Source: Rhodococcus sp. KRD162
Lineage (GTDB): Bacteria; Actinomycetota; Actinomycetes; Mycobacteriales; Mycobacteriaceae
Length of the DNA: 64,000 nt
Assembly (NCBI RefSeq): GCF_017168335.1
Contig: NZ_JABFAU010000016.1
Coordinates: 77,084-141,083, forward strand
Reading direction: 5' to 3'
Shown here: positions 34,579-46,460 of the stretch, piece by piece
How the letters are laid out: every line of letters begins with the position of its first letter
Position numbering within the stretch: position 1 is the first letter of the stretch
Notes under the pieces: generated by a model
What the model saw: only the letters and a program-made list of their open reading frames with translations
The model's database searches: none
What the model was told of the DNA's origin: nothing
Program-made: the position numbers and the translations under genes

Positions 34579-34613
34579 AGGACTTTCGTCGCCGGTTTCG
34601 GTGACAAAAGGTC
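34579..34613. promoter_or_regulatory. DosR-box-like sites between usp and dosR
   Basis: AGGACTTTCGTCGCC (34579-34593) resembles GGGACTTTAGTCCC. Beside it, TTTCGGTGACAAAAGGTC begins at 34596 and contains a GTGAC/GTCA inverted pair. The position between divergent usp and dosR fits autoregulation by DosR. Binding is inferred. Confidence 0.5.
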
Positions 34614-34686
34614 AGGTTGCCTGCGCCCGCGACCCGTAGGCTCGTAGTAGAGGCGCCCAGCGTGGACGCAGGTGAGGGGTGTCGCA

Positions 34687-37054
<2,368 letters not shown>

Positions 37055-37069
37055 CGGGTGCAGCCGTTC

Positions 37070-37095
37070 GTCACCTGTTTCGGTGACCTCCGACC
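37070..37095. promoter_or_regulatory. DosR-box-like sites before usp 37203
   Basis: GTCACCTGTTTCGGTGAC (37070-37087) is an interrupted palindrome, and it overlaps GGTGACCTCCGACC (37082-37095), which has the GGTGAC-N4-G-N-CC form also seen at 26105. The shared TTTCGGTGAC core also occurs at 34596. It lies about 108 bp before the usp start codon. Confidence 0.45.
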
Positions 37096-37202
37096 GCTGC
37101 GCCGACCGAGGTTGTGCTCGTAGCGTTCTCGATGACGGTGCAGGGCCGACGGCGAATCTCGCCGACGGCCGGCACCCCCGTCGCACCATCGAGAGGAATC
37201 CG

Positions 37203-38045
37203 ATGACCATCTCACACACCACCGGCCCCGTAGTGGTCGGAATCGACGGATCGACTGCGGCACTCGATGCAGTCCGCTTCGCCGTGCGCGAGGCGCGAGG
37301 GCGCGGAACGTCACTGCGACTGGTACACGTGATCGAACCTCACCTGCAGCGCGAAACCGTCTACGGCGCGCCCGATGTGGACGGTGACTACGCCCGCACT
37401 GTATTGGACCAGGCGACGACTGTGGCCGAGGCGGCCAATCCCGCCGTCATTGTGGAAGCCGTTGTTCTGCATGGTCACCCGGCGAACGTGATGCTGTCCG
37501 AGGCGGCCTCGGCCTGCCTTACCGTGTTGGGCACCACCACCGAGAACTCTCTGGCTGCATGGGTTCTCGGATCCATTGTTCACACGGTCGTCGAATCCTC
37601 GGCTCACCCCGTCGCGATCGTCCGTACTTTCGACTCCGATCGGGGAGGCACGGTGGTTGCCGCACTGGGAGATGCCGAGGTATCGGCGACAGACGTCGTC
37701 GTGGAACAGGCATTCCGCGAGGCAGAGATGCGAGGGGCGAGCGTTCTTGCCGTACACACCCAGGCCGTATCGTCGATTCTCGCGTCAGCGCTGAGCGTCC
37801 CGCCGGATGGACTACACCCCGAATCGGCCATGGACGTTCGGCTCGAACCGTTCGGAGCGAACTACCCGGACATCCGCGTGGCATCGGTCTATGCAGAGGC
37901 AGATGCGGGATCGGAACTGGTCGCGGTGTCCCATACAGCGCAACTCATGGTGGTCGGTCACGAGCGTGATCGAGTGCCCGGACCGACATTGACTGCACTA
38001 CTGCGTCACTCCGAGTGCCCCGTTCTCGTGGTGTCGCACGCATGA
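37203..38045 (+). CDS. Universal stress protein, tandem domain, degenerate ATP motifs
   Basis: 280-aa two-domain Usp (PVVVGIDGSTAALDAV at the start). The usual ATP-binding G-x2-G-x9-G-S/T stretch is altered in both halves (GTTTENSLAAWVLGSI; GHERDRVPGPTLTALL), so ATP binding may be weak or lost. GAGAGGA precedes ATG 37203. It is followed by another usp gene with an ATGA overlap. It probably belongs to the DosR regulon. Confidence 0.85.
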   Translation: MTISHTTGPVVVGIDGSTAALDAVRFAVREARGRGTSLRLVHVIEPHLQRETVYGAPDVDGDYARTVLDQATTVAEAANPAVIVEAVVLHGHPANVMLSEAASACLTVLGTTTENSLAAWVLGSIVHTVVESSAHPVAIVRTFDSDRGGTVVAALGDAEVSATDVVVEQAFREAEMRGASVLAVHTQAVSSILASALSVPPDGLHPESAMDVRLEPFGANYPDIRVASVYAEADAGSELVAVSHTAQLMVVGHERDRVPGPTLTALLRHSECPVLVVSHA

Positions 38046-38875
38046 GTAGCAACGGTGCGGCCGCAATCGTCGTCGGCGTCGACGGCTCCAGTTCGTCTCT
38101 CGACGCGGCCGGTTGGGCCGCACGGGCAGCCGAGCTCCGTGGCGCAGCGTTGAAGCTGGTGTCGGCGTACCAGGTCAAAGCTCTCTACACCAGCTTTGTG
38201 ACGCTTCCAGCCCACATCGGTTCGCAGGAGCGCGCTGCAGCCGACAAGATTCTCGCGGGGGCCTCGCTTGTCGCCAGACGGTCGGTGCTGGCACCCGACG
38301 GGTTGTCGATCAGTGTCGATGCCCTCGTGGGGCCGACGATCCAAGCCATGATCGATCAGTCCTCGGACGCATCGATGATCGTGGTGGGCACCCGCGGCAA
38401 CGGGGAATACTTTGCCGAGGTACTCGGCTCGGTGAGCACAGCGATTTCCGCGCAAGCACACTGTCCGGTGGCTATCGTGCCGCGAAGTGTCGCGATCGAA
38501 TCCGGACGGAGCACGGTGGTGGTGGGAGTCGACGCATCGACCGGCAACCAGAGGTCGATCCAGTTGGCGTTCGAGGAGGCCTCGCTGCAGGGCACCGGTC
38601 TCGTTGCCGTGCATGTTTCGTCGGAGACCTCGACCGGCCGGAGCGTTCTGGCCGAGTGTCTCGCGGGATGGGGCGAGAAGTATCCACAGGTGGCTGTGAC
38701 GCGAACAGTACTGCACGGCAACGTGGTCGAGAATATTGTCGAACTTTCCCAACGAGCACGGGCGGTCGTGATCGGTAGCGGCGGTCGACGCAGTGGGATC
38801 AGCGACCGACTGCTGGGCTCCACCGTCAGGTCGCTGGCCCACCGCGTCGACTGTCCGTTGATCATCGCGCGCTGA
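38042..38875 (+). CDS. Universal stress protein, tandem domain
   Basis: 277-aa Usp with two domains. The first keeps GTRGNGEYFAEVLGSVSTAI. The second has GSGGRRSGISDRLLGSTVRS. Both fit the nucleotide-binding loop pattern. It is translationally coupled to the preceding usp gene. Together with the Usp proteins at 33560 and 41277 it makes four tandem-domain Usp genes in 9 kb, a density typical of dormancy regions. Confidence 0.88.
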   Translation: MSSNGAAAIVVGVDGSSSSLDAAGWAARAAELRGAALKLVSAYQVKALYTSFVTLPAHIGSQERAAADKILAGASLVARRSVLAPDGLSISVDALVGPTIQAMIDQSSDASMIVVGTRGNGEYFAEVLGSVSTAISAQAHCPVAIVPRSVAIESGRSTVVVGVDASTGNQRSIQLAFEEASLQGTGLVAVHVSSETSTGRSVLAECLAGWGEKYPQVAVTRTVLHGNVVENIVELSQRARAVVIGSGGRRSGISDRLLGSTVRSLAHRVDCPLIIAR

Positions 38876-38889
38876 TAGCTTCCGATCGG

Positions 38890-41280
38890 CTACGACCACC
38901 TCCATCCGCGAATCTCGGGGAGATCCTCGAAATGTTCGCGGATGTAGGCGTCGTGCCGGATCAGTTGGTCGTGGCAGAACTGTCGAAGTTGCTGCTCACC
39001 CTCTGGTGCGAGGTTCGCTCGGTCCAGAGCCTCGACGGCCAGGTGGTAGCGACTGATCTTATTGAGGACGACCATGTCGAACGGTGTTGTCGTGGTGCCC
39101 TGTTCGATGAATCCGCGAACGTGGAATCGCTGGGCGTTCGGACGGCCGTGCAACAACTGATGCACGGCTCGCGGGTAGCCGTGGAACGCGAACACCACAT
39201 CGATTGCATCGGTGAACAGCTCGACGAACTGCTCTTCGGAGAACCCGTGCGGGTGATCGACAACGGGAAGCAGCGCCATCAGGTCGATGACATTGACGAC
39301 GCGAACCCGTAGCCCGGGTGTCCAAGTGCGGAGCAGGTCTGCGGCCGCGAGGGTCTCCTCGGTCGGCACGTCGCCTGCGCAGGCCAGCACGATCTCGGGA
39401 CCGTCTGTGGCATCGGTGTTCTCGGTACCGGCCCACTCCCACCGGGAGGCGCCGGCAGCGGCATGCGCGCGCGCCTGCGGCAACGTCAGATACTGAGGAT
39501 GGCTCTGCTTGTCGACCACCAGTACGTTGACGTGTCCGCGGCTGCGGAAGCAGTGGTCGGCAATGGCAAGGAGGGTGTTCGAGTCCGGCGGGAGCCAGAC
39601 GCGCACCACGTCGGGGGCCAACGGGATCACCGCGTCGATGAGTCCTGGACCCTGATGACTGAACCCGTTGTGGTCGTTGCGCCAGCACGTGCTGGTGAGC
39701 AGCACGTTCAGCGAGGCCACCGGTGCCCGCCAGGCAAGTGTGTTCGCGTGCTGCAGCCACTTGGTGTGCTGGATCAACATCGACACACTCACCATGGCAA
39801 AGGCCTCGTAGCTTGCGAACAGGCCGTGGCGGCCCGACAGCAGATACGCCTCGAGCCAGCCCTCGCAGAGATGCTCGCTCAGCACTTCCATGACTCGGCC
39901 GTCGGCGGCGAGGTTGTCGTCGAACTCGGTTGTCGGCAGCTGCCAGCATCGATCGGTGGCCTCGAACACGGCCTGCAGTCGGTTGCTGGCCGTCTCGTCC
40001 GGGCAGAACAGGCGGAAGCTCCCGCCGCCGTGCGGCCTCGAATTGTCGAGGTAGATATCGCGCATCATCTCCCCGAGCACGGTGGTCGTCTCGTGGGAGG
40101 TGCGGCCGGGTGAGTCGATTGTGAGCGCGTAGTTCTCCAGATCGCGAATGATCAAGGGCTGCAACAGGACGCCACCATTGGCATGCGGAGTGGCGCCGAG
40201 CCGTTCGTCTCCCGATGGAGTGAGTTCGCGAATGGCCTGCTCCGGGGCGCCGTTCTCGTCGAACAGTGACCGTGGATCGTAGGAGAGCAGCCATCGCTCG
40301 AGCTGGGCCAGGTGGGCCGGGTTCTCCCGGACGCCGGAGAGCGGAACCTGGTGTGCCCAATGCGTTCCCTCGATCAGCCTACCGTCGACCTCGTGCGGTC
40401 CGGTCCAGCCCTTTGGAGTACGCAGAACGATCGCGGGCCATTCGATGCCGTGATGTGATTCGTTGCTTCGGGCCGCATGTTGAATTCTCCGGATCGCGTC
40501 GTGGGCGCGGGTGAGAGCGGATTCCAACGCCGGGAACACCTCTCGTGGATCGTCGCCTTCGACGAAGATCGGGGCCCAGCCCTGACCACCGAGATAGTCG
40601 GCAATTGCCTGGTCGGTGCTACGGCCGAGCACCGTCGGGCCGGAGATCTTGGCGTCGTTGAGATGCAGGATGGGCAACACTGCACCGTCACGGATCGGAT
40701 TGAGAAAGGCCGGGATCTTCCACGAACCCGAGAGGGGACCGGTTTCGGCCTCACCGTCACCGACGACACAGGCGACCACCAGATCGGGGTTGTCGAATGC
40801 CGCACCCGCAGCGTGGATCAGTGCGTATCCGAGCTCGCCGCCCTCATGGATACTGCCAGGAGTCTGAACGCTGACATGGCTCGGAATTCCTCCAGGAGTG
40901 GAAAATTGACGACACAGACGCAGGACACCGTCGCTGTCGAGGGGGATGCCCGGATAGATCTCGCTGTACGTGCCTTCGAGGTAGGTGTTCGCGACGAGCG
41001 CCGGACCACCGTGGCCCGGACCGGTGACATACAGCCACTCCGAATGAGTTCGGCGGATCAGCCGATTGAGCACCGTGTAGATCATCGACAACCCGGGACT
41101 GGTACCCCAATGCCCGAGCAGTCGTGGCTTGATGTGCTTCGCTTCGAGGGGGCGACGTAGCAATACGTTGTCCTGCAGGTAGATCTGCGCCACCGTCAGA
41201 TAGTTCGCGGCAGACCAATACCGCAGATCGGCGTCCAGTTCTTCCGAGCTGTACTCGGTGTCTGTCGACGGAGTGCTCAT
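38890..41280 (-). CDS. xfp: Xylulose-5-phosphate/fructose-6-phosphate phosphoketolase
   Basis: 796-aa thiamine-diphosphate enzyme that splits xylulose 5-phosphate or fructose 6-phosphate with phosphate to acetyl-phosphate. Family features include LGHWGTSPGLSMIYT near the N-terminus, GPGHGGPALVANTYLEGTYS and GDGEAETGPLSGSWK (the ThDP/Mg motif). SHQGPGLIDAV and GYPRAVHQLLHGRP appear later. The length is normal. ATG 41280 overlaps the stop of the upstream usp (ATGA), so both are expressed together. In a dormancy setting it can give ATP via acetate kinase without extra NADH. Confidence 0.93.
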   Translation of the reverse strand: MSTPSTDTEYSSEELDADLRYWSAANYLTVAQIYLQDNVLLRRPLEAKHIKPRLLGHWGTSPGLSMIYTVLNRLIRRTHSEWLYVTGPGHGGPALVANTYLEGTYSEIYPGIPLDSDGVLRLCRQFSTPGGIPSHVSVQTPGSIHEGGELGYALIHAAGAAFDNPDLVVACVVGDGEAETGPLSGSWKIPAFLNPIRDGAVLPILHLNDAKISGPTVLGRSTDQAIADYLGGQGWAPIFVEGDDPREVFPALESALTRAHDAIRRIQHAARSNESHHGIEWPAIVLRTPKGWTGPHEVDGRLIEGTHWAHQVPLSGVRENPAHLAQLERWLLSYDPRSLFDENGAPEQAIRELTPSGDERLGATPHANGGVLLQPLIIRDLENYALTIDSPGRTSHETTTVLGEMMRDIYLDNSRPHGGGSFRLFCPDETASNRLQAVFEATDRCWQLPTTEFDDNLAADGRVMEVLSEHLCEGWLEAYLLSGRHGLFASYEAFAMVSVSMLIQHTKWLQHANTLAWRAPVASLNVLLTSTCWRNDHNGFSHQGPGLIDAVIPLAPDVVRVWLPPDSNTLLAIADHCFRSRGHVNVLVVDKQSHPQYLTLPQARAHAAAGASRWEWAGTENTDATDGPEIVLACAGDVPTEETLAAADLLRTWTPGLRVRVVNVIDLMALLPVVDHPHGFSEEQFVELFTDAIDVVFAFHGYPRAVHQLLHGRPNAQRFHVRGFIEQGTTTTPFDMVVLNKISRYHLAVEALDRANLAPEGEQQLRQFCHDQLIRHDAYIREHFEDLPEIRGWRWS

Positions 41281-42155
41281 CGTTCGGTGGGAACGACAAC
41301 GACGGGTACGTCGACCGAATGAACAACCGCACGAGCGGTCGACCCCAGAAGCAACGACGCGAAACCGCCCCGGCCCCGACTGCCCACCACGACCATCTGA
41401 GCCATCTCGGATGCGTGCAGCAGTTCTCGCACCGGTCTGTCCTGAACCACTACTCGTCGGATCACCACATCGGGGTAGTCGACCGACCAGCCGGCCAGAC
41501 TCTCGGCCAACGAAGTGCGCTCGGCGAAGTCGGAATTCGCCCAGGGGCCGTCGTCGTCGCGCGTCAAAACACTGCCCAACTCCAGGTCGCTCCACGCGTG
41601 CACGGCGACGAGGTCGGCTCCTCGCAACGATGCCTCTCGCATCGCGAACCCGATGGCCGGTTGGCTACCGGCCGTGCAGTCCACGCCGACGACGATCGGT
41701 CCGTCGGCGACGCCACCGTTCTTGATCACTGCAACAGGGCATTTCGCGTGCGCCAGAACGGCGCTACCAACAGATCCCATCAGGCCGCCGGTGAATTCGC
41801 CGAGTCCCCTCGAACCCAGGACGATCATGGCGGGAAGCGGAGAGAGATGGCTGAGAACGTCGGCAGCCGAACCGTGGTGCAGAGACGTGTCGAGGGAGAT
41901 TCGATGCACCCCCGCGGTCTCGTGGACCAGGTCGACAGCCTCGGTCAGCACCCTCTTGGCGTCGACGTCCGGGTCGGTGAACGCGCCGATTCGCAGTCCG
42001 ATGGCGTCGCTGTAGTTTCCCGGCTCGAACAGGGTGGACGTCGCGAGTTCCAGTGGAGCGCCGCGTCGGATCGCCTCTCGCGTCGCCCAACGAACTGCGT
42101 CGCGGGCAGGGGCAGATCCGTCGACGCCGACGACGATGCGGGATGAGGCGACCAT
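41277..42155 (-). CDS. Universal stress protein, tandem domain
   Basis: 292-aa two-domain Usp (IVVGVDGSAPARDAVRWATR at the start). Intact nucleotide loops are GSRGLGEFTGGLMGSVGSAV and GSRGRGGFASLLLGSTARAV. It is the first gene of a usp-xfp operon. Two DosR-like boxes at 42232-42264 and a CsoR-type palindrome at 42269-42282 lie upstream. ATG 42155 fits the fold; the longer frame adds residues with no similarity. Confidence 0.9.
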   Translation of the reverse strand: MVASSRIVVGVDGSAPARDAVRWATREAIRRGAPLELATSTLFEPGNYSDAIGLRIGAFTDPDVDAKRVLTEAVDLVHETAGVHRISLDTSLHHGSAADVLSHLSPLPAMIVLGSRGLGEFTGGLMGSVGSAVLAHAKCPVAVIKNGGVADGPIVVGVDCTAGSQPAIGFAMREASLRGADLVAVHAWSDLELGSVLTRDDDGPWANSDFAERTSLAESLAGWSVDYPDVVIRRVVVQDRPVRELLHASEMAQMVVVGSRGRGGFASLLLGSTARAVVHSVDVPVVVVPTER

Positions 42156-42231
42156 GAAGGAATTCCTGTCCTTTGACTGTCGTGTGCAGATGCACCGCCA
42201 GGTTCGCCCGGATCCGACCATCCACGGTAGA

Positions 42232-42264
42232 GGCGGAAGTCCCTCGACTCGGGGCGGAAGTCCT
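42232..42264 (-). promoter_or_regulatory. Two DosR-box-like sites before usp-xfp
   Basis: On the minus strand GGGACTTCCGCC (42243-42232) and AGGACTTCCGCCC (42264-42252) repeat the same GGACTTCCG core, spaced 21 bp centre to centre. They are 77-110 bp upstream of the usp ATG, a typical activator arrangement of paired DosR boxes. Confidence 0.55.
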
Positions 42265-42268
42265 GCAT

Positions 42269-42282
42269 TACCCCTTGGGGTA
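42269..42282. promoter_or_regulatory. CsoR-type palindrome
   Basis: TACCCCTTGGGGTA is a perfect 14-bp palindrome of the same type as those at 22884 and 22904. It lies between the divergent usp-xfp and ndh units and may link one of them to a metal or persulfide sensor. Confidence 0.45.
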
Positions 42283-42503
42283 TCAATTCTAGCGTCGGTC
42301 GCACGGTTCCAACTCTGATGCGCTGGAGATGGCGCGCAACATCGTCACCAGTCAGCAACAGAGATCGAGACAATGCAGCAACTGCTCGGCTGACGCGTTC
42401 TCGGGATCGTGACGTGGACCGGATCTCCCCGTGGGCGAACTCGAGTAGGGTGGCACTCGCGGGGAAATCAACCGCGCGAGTCGTTCCGAGGGAGAGCGTT
42501 CTG

Positions 42504-43811
42504 ATGACACGTACACGGGTTGTTGTGCTTGGAGGTGGATTCGGCGGGCTGCACGCTGCGCGTCGCCTGCGCTCGGTGGATGTCGATGTCACAGTGCTCG
42601 AGCGCGGCACCTCTCATGTCTTCCAGCCACTGCTGTACCAATGCGCCACCGGTCTGGTATCCGAGGGCTCGATCGCCAGCCCGTTGCGACATCTGCTGCG
42701 GAAACAGAAGAACGTACATGTGGCACTGGGCGAAGCGACGTCGGTGAAAGTCACCGACAACGGTGGAGTGGTGACGGCAAGTCGGTTCGACGGTTCGACG
42801 TTCGAGCTGCCCTACGACTACCTCGTCGTCGCTGTCGGTATGCAGCAGGCCTATCACGGCCACGACGAATACGTGCAGTGGGCCCCGGGAATGAAGACTC
42901 TCGACGATGCGCTGGCGATCAGGCGAAAGTTGATCGCTGCCTTCGAGATCGCCGAATCTCTCCCCACGCCGGAGGAGCGTCGCCCGTGGCTCACCTTCGC
43001 CGTGGCGGGTGGTGGTCCGACCGGCGTCGAATTGGCAGGACAGATAAGGGAACTCGCCACGCGAGCGCTGGCGAGAGAGTTCGATTCGATACACCCGTCG
43101 GAAGCTCGCGTGCTGCTGTTCCACGGCGGCGACCGCGTGCTCGAATCGTTCCCGGATTCGCTGACCGACAAGGCGCAGCGCACCCTCGATTCAGTGGGTG
43201 TCGAAACGCACCTCGGCGTCCACGTCACCGATGTCACCGGCACCGACGTCGAGGTGACGGCGAAGGCCGAACCGAAAACCGTCACGCGCTACGACACTCG
43301 CACCGTGCTGTGGACCGCAGGCGTCGAGGCCGTCCCATTCGTGAAACAACTCGCCGATGCCATGGGCGTCGAACAGGATCACTCGGGACGCATTGCGGTG
43401 CAACCGGATCTGTCGATCCCGGGGCACCGACACGTATTCGTCGTCGGAGACATCATGTCGCTGAACAAGCTCCCCGGGGTCGCGGAGGTGGCGATGCAGG
43501 GCGGTAAAGCAGCGGGCGCGGCGATCGCAGCCGATCTGTCCGGTTCTGCACGTTCGGATTTCAAATACCGCGATCTCGGTTCCGCGGCCTACATCGCTCG
43601 CGGACACGCGCTGGTGCAAGCCGGGCCGCTGAAGATGTCGGGTTTTCCCGGGTGGGTGTCGTGGGGCGTCATTCACATCGCGTTCCTGTCCGGCAACCGC
43701 AACCGCATCGGAACGCTGATCAACTGGGCGGCCACCCTGGCCACCGGAACCCGACGCGAACGTGCGATCACCTACGGCGATCCGGAATCTGCTCGTAGGC
43801 CGTACAACTGA
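42504..43811 (+). CDS. ndh: Type II NADH dehydrogenase (NDH-2)
   Basis: 435-aa single-subunit, non-proton-pumping NADH:quinone oxidoreductase. The FAD motif VVVLGGGFGGLHAARRL is at residues 6-22. The NADH motif is VAGGGPTGVELAGQI, and the C-terminal FAD motif HVFVVGDIM is followed by the conserved AMQGG. The C-terminal region has the amphipathic membrane-binding helices of the family. ATG 42504 has GAGGGAGAG upstream. It re-oxidises NADH when proton pumping is unfavourable and is a known persistence factor in mycobacteria. The stop is 1 bp before copy D of the 76-bp element. Confidence 0.92.
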   Translation: MTRTRVVVLGGGFGGLHAARRLRSVDVDVTVLERGTSHVFQPLLYQCATGLVSEGSIASPLRHLLRKQKNVHVALGEATSVKVTDNGGVVTASRFDGSTFELPYDYLVVAVGMQQAYHGHDEYVQWAPGMKTLDDALAIRRKLIAAFEIAESLPTPEERRPWLTFAVAGGGPTGVELAGQIRELATRALAREFDSIHPSEARVLLFHGGDRVLESFPDSLTDKAQRTLDSVGVETHLGVHVTDVTGTDVEVTAKAEPKTVTRYDTRTVLWTAGVEAVPFVKQLADAMGVEQDHSGRIAVQPDLSIPGHRHVFVVGDIMSLNKLPGVAEVAMQGGKAAGAAIAADLSGSARSDFKYRDLGSAAYIARGHALVQAGPLKMSGFPGWVSWGVIHIAFLSGNRNRIGTLINWAATLATGTRRERAITYGDPESARRPYN

Positions 43812-43812
43812 G

Positions 43813-43888
43813 CGCACCCCACGGTTCACTACCGTCGCTGATCTGGGGGAATCCGCGACCGGGCGTCGATAATGAACAACCAGGTCCG
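43813..43888 (-). repeat. 76-bp TIR element, copy D (inverted)
   Basis: Arms 43813-43834 and 43867-43888 (inner GGTTCACTACCG / CGATAATGAACA) match at 14 of 22 positions. The interior is again 32 nt and aligns with copies B and C only when reversed (shared CGCGG and GATC at the same offsets), so it is in the opposite orientation. It follows ndh directly. Confidence 0.65.
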
Positions 43889-43926
43889 GATCAGCCGATG
43901 CCCGGGACCGTCTCTAGGGTGATCAC

Positions 43927-45211
43927 GTGATTGGTGTCGATCGGTACGGGCCGGTGGTCGCCGCGGTGAGCGGTGGATTCGTCGCCGGATACTCGATTCG
44001 GGAATCGCTCGGATCCGATTCGTTCGTCGCGGAATCCAGTGGGGTCTGGTTCAGGGCATTCGTCACCGCCCAATGGGCAGGGACGATCGCCGTCATCTCA
44101 GCTGTGATCGTGCTGGCCCTCGTGCATTCTCGACGCACGCCGGTGCCGGCTGCAGTGGCCGCCGTGCTCGGATCGGTGATCGTCGCGTTGCCGTCGTTCG
44201 TACCGATCTCGTCGACCCAAGCGGTCACCACCAATGCCATCGGTGCCGGTGTGCTGGTGGGCGTCTGCGGGCACATCGCGGCCGGTCGCCGAATCCCATC
44301 GGCCGCGCTCGCGGTGGGACTGCTGGGTTCGATGCTGTTCTACGGCGCGATCTCTGCGCTGCGACCACCGCGGATCGGGCGGTGGATGGTGAACCTGAAT
44401 CCGATGTACGTCGAATCCCCGGTTCCCCTCGTGCTCCTCGTCGTGACCGCCGTGATCGTGGTGGTGACGGCGCTCCGGGCACCCGCAGCTCGGTTCGAGT
44501 CCTCGGATGCAGTGGTTGCCTTCCTGCTCGCGTTCGTCTATCTGGTCGTCTACACCTACCTCGGCAACACGACGTCGACGGCATGGATGTGGACCTTCGC
44601 CGTGGTGATCGCGGTCGTACTCACGTACGGCGGCGCGCTCGTTCTCGATGGTCGTGACGGCCGGTACCTCGTGCTGGGGTTGGTGATCGCCGCATCGGGG
44701 GTGAACTACCTCTGGTGGTCCGATGCGTCGTGGTGGGTGCTGATCGGTGCCGCGTCACTGTTCGTGACTGCAGTAGGGGTGGGGTTGCGAAAAGACCTGT
44801 CCACCGCAGCGCTGGTGGTGCTGGCGCTGGTGACGGCCACCGGTCTGATCCGGGTGGGGGGGGAACTCGGTCAACATGGTTGGGACCGTTGCCTATTGCA
44901 CCGTGTTTCCCATCGCCCTCGGCGTGGCCGTCGGGTCGATGCAGCCCACGCGCGCGGTGGCCTCGACCCTCGCCCCGCTCGTTCCGTTCGCGCTGACGCT
45001 GTTCTCGGTCTCCGCTCCGGTACCTTCACGGGAATTCGGCTGGACGGACGGGCTGCCCGAGGACTATCGCCCACCGATAGTCTCGCTCGCGTCGCCGCTG
45101 CCCGTCGGAGTCGTGGTTGCAGTGATAGCGGTGGTGGCGGCCTGCATCTTCGCCACGCGGAGCGCACATCGGGAGCGTCACGATCGGATGTCGGATTCTT
45201 CCGGTCCATGA
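43927..45211 (+). pseudogene. Polytopic membrane protein with poly-G frameshift
   Basis: From GTG 43927 an open frame encodes about nine membrane helices up to GLIRVGGEL. It then meets a run of eight G (44856-44863) and loses hydrophobic character. If one G is skipped the frame continues as GNSVNMVGTVAYCTVFPIAL with two or three more helices and ends at 45211 with a basic tail. The two parts clearly belong to one protein of about 427 aa of unknown family. This is either a true frameshift, a phase-variable tract or a sequencing error. Confidence 0.75.
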
Positions 45212-45301
45212 CTCCCCGGTCGGTTGCTCGAGGTAACGTCACCTCATCTTCGGTCGATGTAGGAACTCGACCGGTGTAACTCGACGAAAAGGTGAAACAG
45301 C

Positions 45302-46354
45302 GTGCCACGATCTCGACGACACGGCTTCCGGCGAATCGGTTCGGCTACGGCCGTCGCCCTCGCAGTGGCGATTCTTCCGACCACGCTGATGACGCCCGTC
45401 GCGTCTGCAGACGAGCTGCCGGCCACGACGGCACAGTCGAGCAACGGATCTCGGATCGAGTCGGTGAACACCATCGACGACAAGCAGGTTCAGCTCCAGG
45501 TGTACTCCGCGTCGATGGATCGCACCATCCCCGTCACGGTGCAGCGGCCGGCCGATGAGAGCGTCGCACGTCCGGTGTTGTACTTGCTCAACGGTGCAGG
45601 TGGCGGTGAGGACTCGGCATCGTGGCAGTCGCAGACCGACGCCGAGGCATTCTTCGCCGACAAGAACGCGTACATCGTGACCCCGCAAAAGGGAAAGTGG
45701 TCTTACTACACCGACTGGCTGAAGGTCGATCCGAAGCTCGGTAACAACAAGTGGAGCACCTTCCTCGGTGAAGAGCTGCCCCCGCTCATCGATGCCCAGT
45801 TCGACACCAACGGTCGCCAGTCGCTCGCGGCACTGTCCATGACGGGTACCTCGGTTCTCAACATCGCGATCAAGTACCCGGGCAAGTTCACCGGCGTTGC
45901 GGCCTACAGCGGTTGTGCTCAGACCTCGGACCCGATCGGGCAGCAGTTCGTCAAGCTCGTCGTCGAGACGTACGGCGGCGGCAACGTCGAGAACATGTGG
46001 GGACCGCTCGACGGTCCGGTGTGGCGTGAGAACGACCCACTGCTCAACGCCGAGAAGCTCCGTGGAACCCAGATCTACATGAGTACCGGTAGCGGTCTGC
46101 CCGGCGCACCGAACGACACTTTCGCCAATCCGCGCCTGAACGACAACCCGGCGACGCTCGCGAACCAGGTCATCGTCGGTGGTGGCATCGAGGTGGCGAC
46201 GAACTTCTGCACCTCGAACCTCGCCAAGCGGCTCGACCAGCTGGGTATCCCGGCGACGGTGGACTTCCGGCCGATCGGCAACCACTCGTGGGGCTACTGG
46301 CAGGACGACCTGCACAAGTCCTGGCCGTTCCTGGCGAACTCGCTCGGTCTCTGA
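45302..46354 (+). CDS. Mycolyltransferase/antigen 85-like esterase
   Basis: 350-aa secreted alpha/beta hydrolase. The signal peptide is at about 1-36 (cleavage near ASA-DE). PVLYLLNGAGGGEDSASWQ is the oxyanion-loop block, LSMTGTS holds the Ser nucleophile, and the terminal NHSWGYWQDDL holds the catalytic His. This is the corynomycolyl/mycolyl transferase (Ag85/Cmt) pattern. It should move mycolic acids onto trehalose or arabinogalactan outside the membrane. GTG 45302 follows AAGGTG. A strong terminator closes the unit. The organism is thus mycolate-bearing. Confidence 0.88.
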   Translation: MPRSRRHGFRRIGSATAVALAVAILPTTLMTPVASADELPATTAQSSNGSRIESVNTIDDKQVQLQVYSASMDRTIPVTVQRPADESVARPVLYLLNGAGGGEDSASWQSQTDAEAFFADKNAYIVTPQKGKWSYYTDWLKVDPKLGNNKWSTFLGEELPPLIDAQFDTNGRQSLAALSMTGTSVLNIAIKYPGKFTGVAAYSGCAQTSDPIGQQFVKLVVETYGGGNVENMWGPLDGPVWRENDPLLNAEKLRGTQIYMSTGSGLPGAPNDTFANPRLNDNPATLANQVIVGGGIEVATNFCTSNLAKRLDQLGIPATVDFRPIGNHSWGYWQDDLHKSWPFLANSLGL

Positions 46355-46367
46355 CACTGGCACCGCA

Positions 46368-46412
46368 CGACACCGGCCCCTCGTACAGCAACTGTACGAG
46401 GGGCCGGTGTCG
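46368..46412 (+). terminator. Strong intrinsic hairpin terminator
   Basis: A perfect 21-bp stem (46368-46388 with 46392-46412) with a CAA loop, 13 bp after the mycolyltransferase stop. A short T-rich stretch follows. Confidence 0.85.
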
Positions 46413-46441
46413 TTGTGTCGGGGTGTGGATCGACCCCACAA

Positions 46442-46457
46442 TCGAACGTATGATCGA
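46442..46457. promoter_or_regulatory. Candidate LexA (SOS) box before 46461
   Basis: TCGAACGTATGATCGA matches TCGAAC-N4-GTTCGA at 11 of 12 fixed positions and ends 3 bp before an ATG. If real, the mRNA would be leaderless or the box covers the ribosome-binding region. Confidence 0.4.
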
Positions 46458-46460
46458 ACG

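Noticed and set aside
39059-40360. Long minus-strand open frame over the phosphoketolase
   Set aside because: It is an Arg/Pro-rich antisense-frame shadow of xfp with no motif; high GC leaves such frames open.
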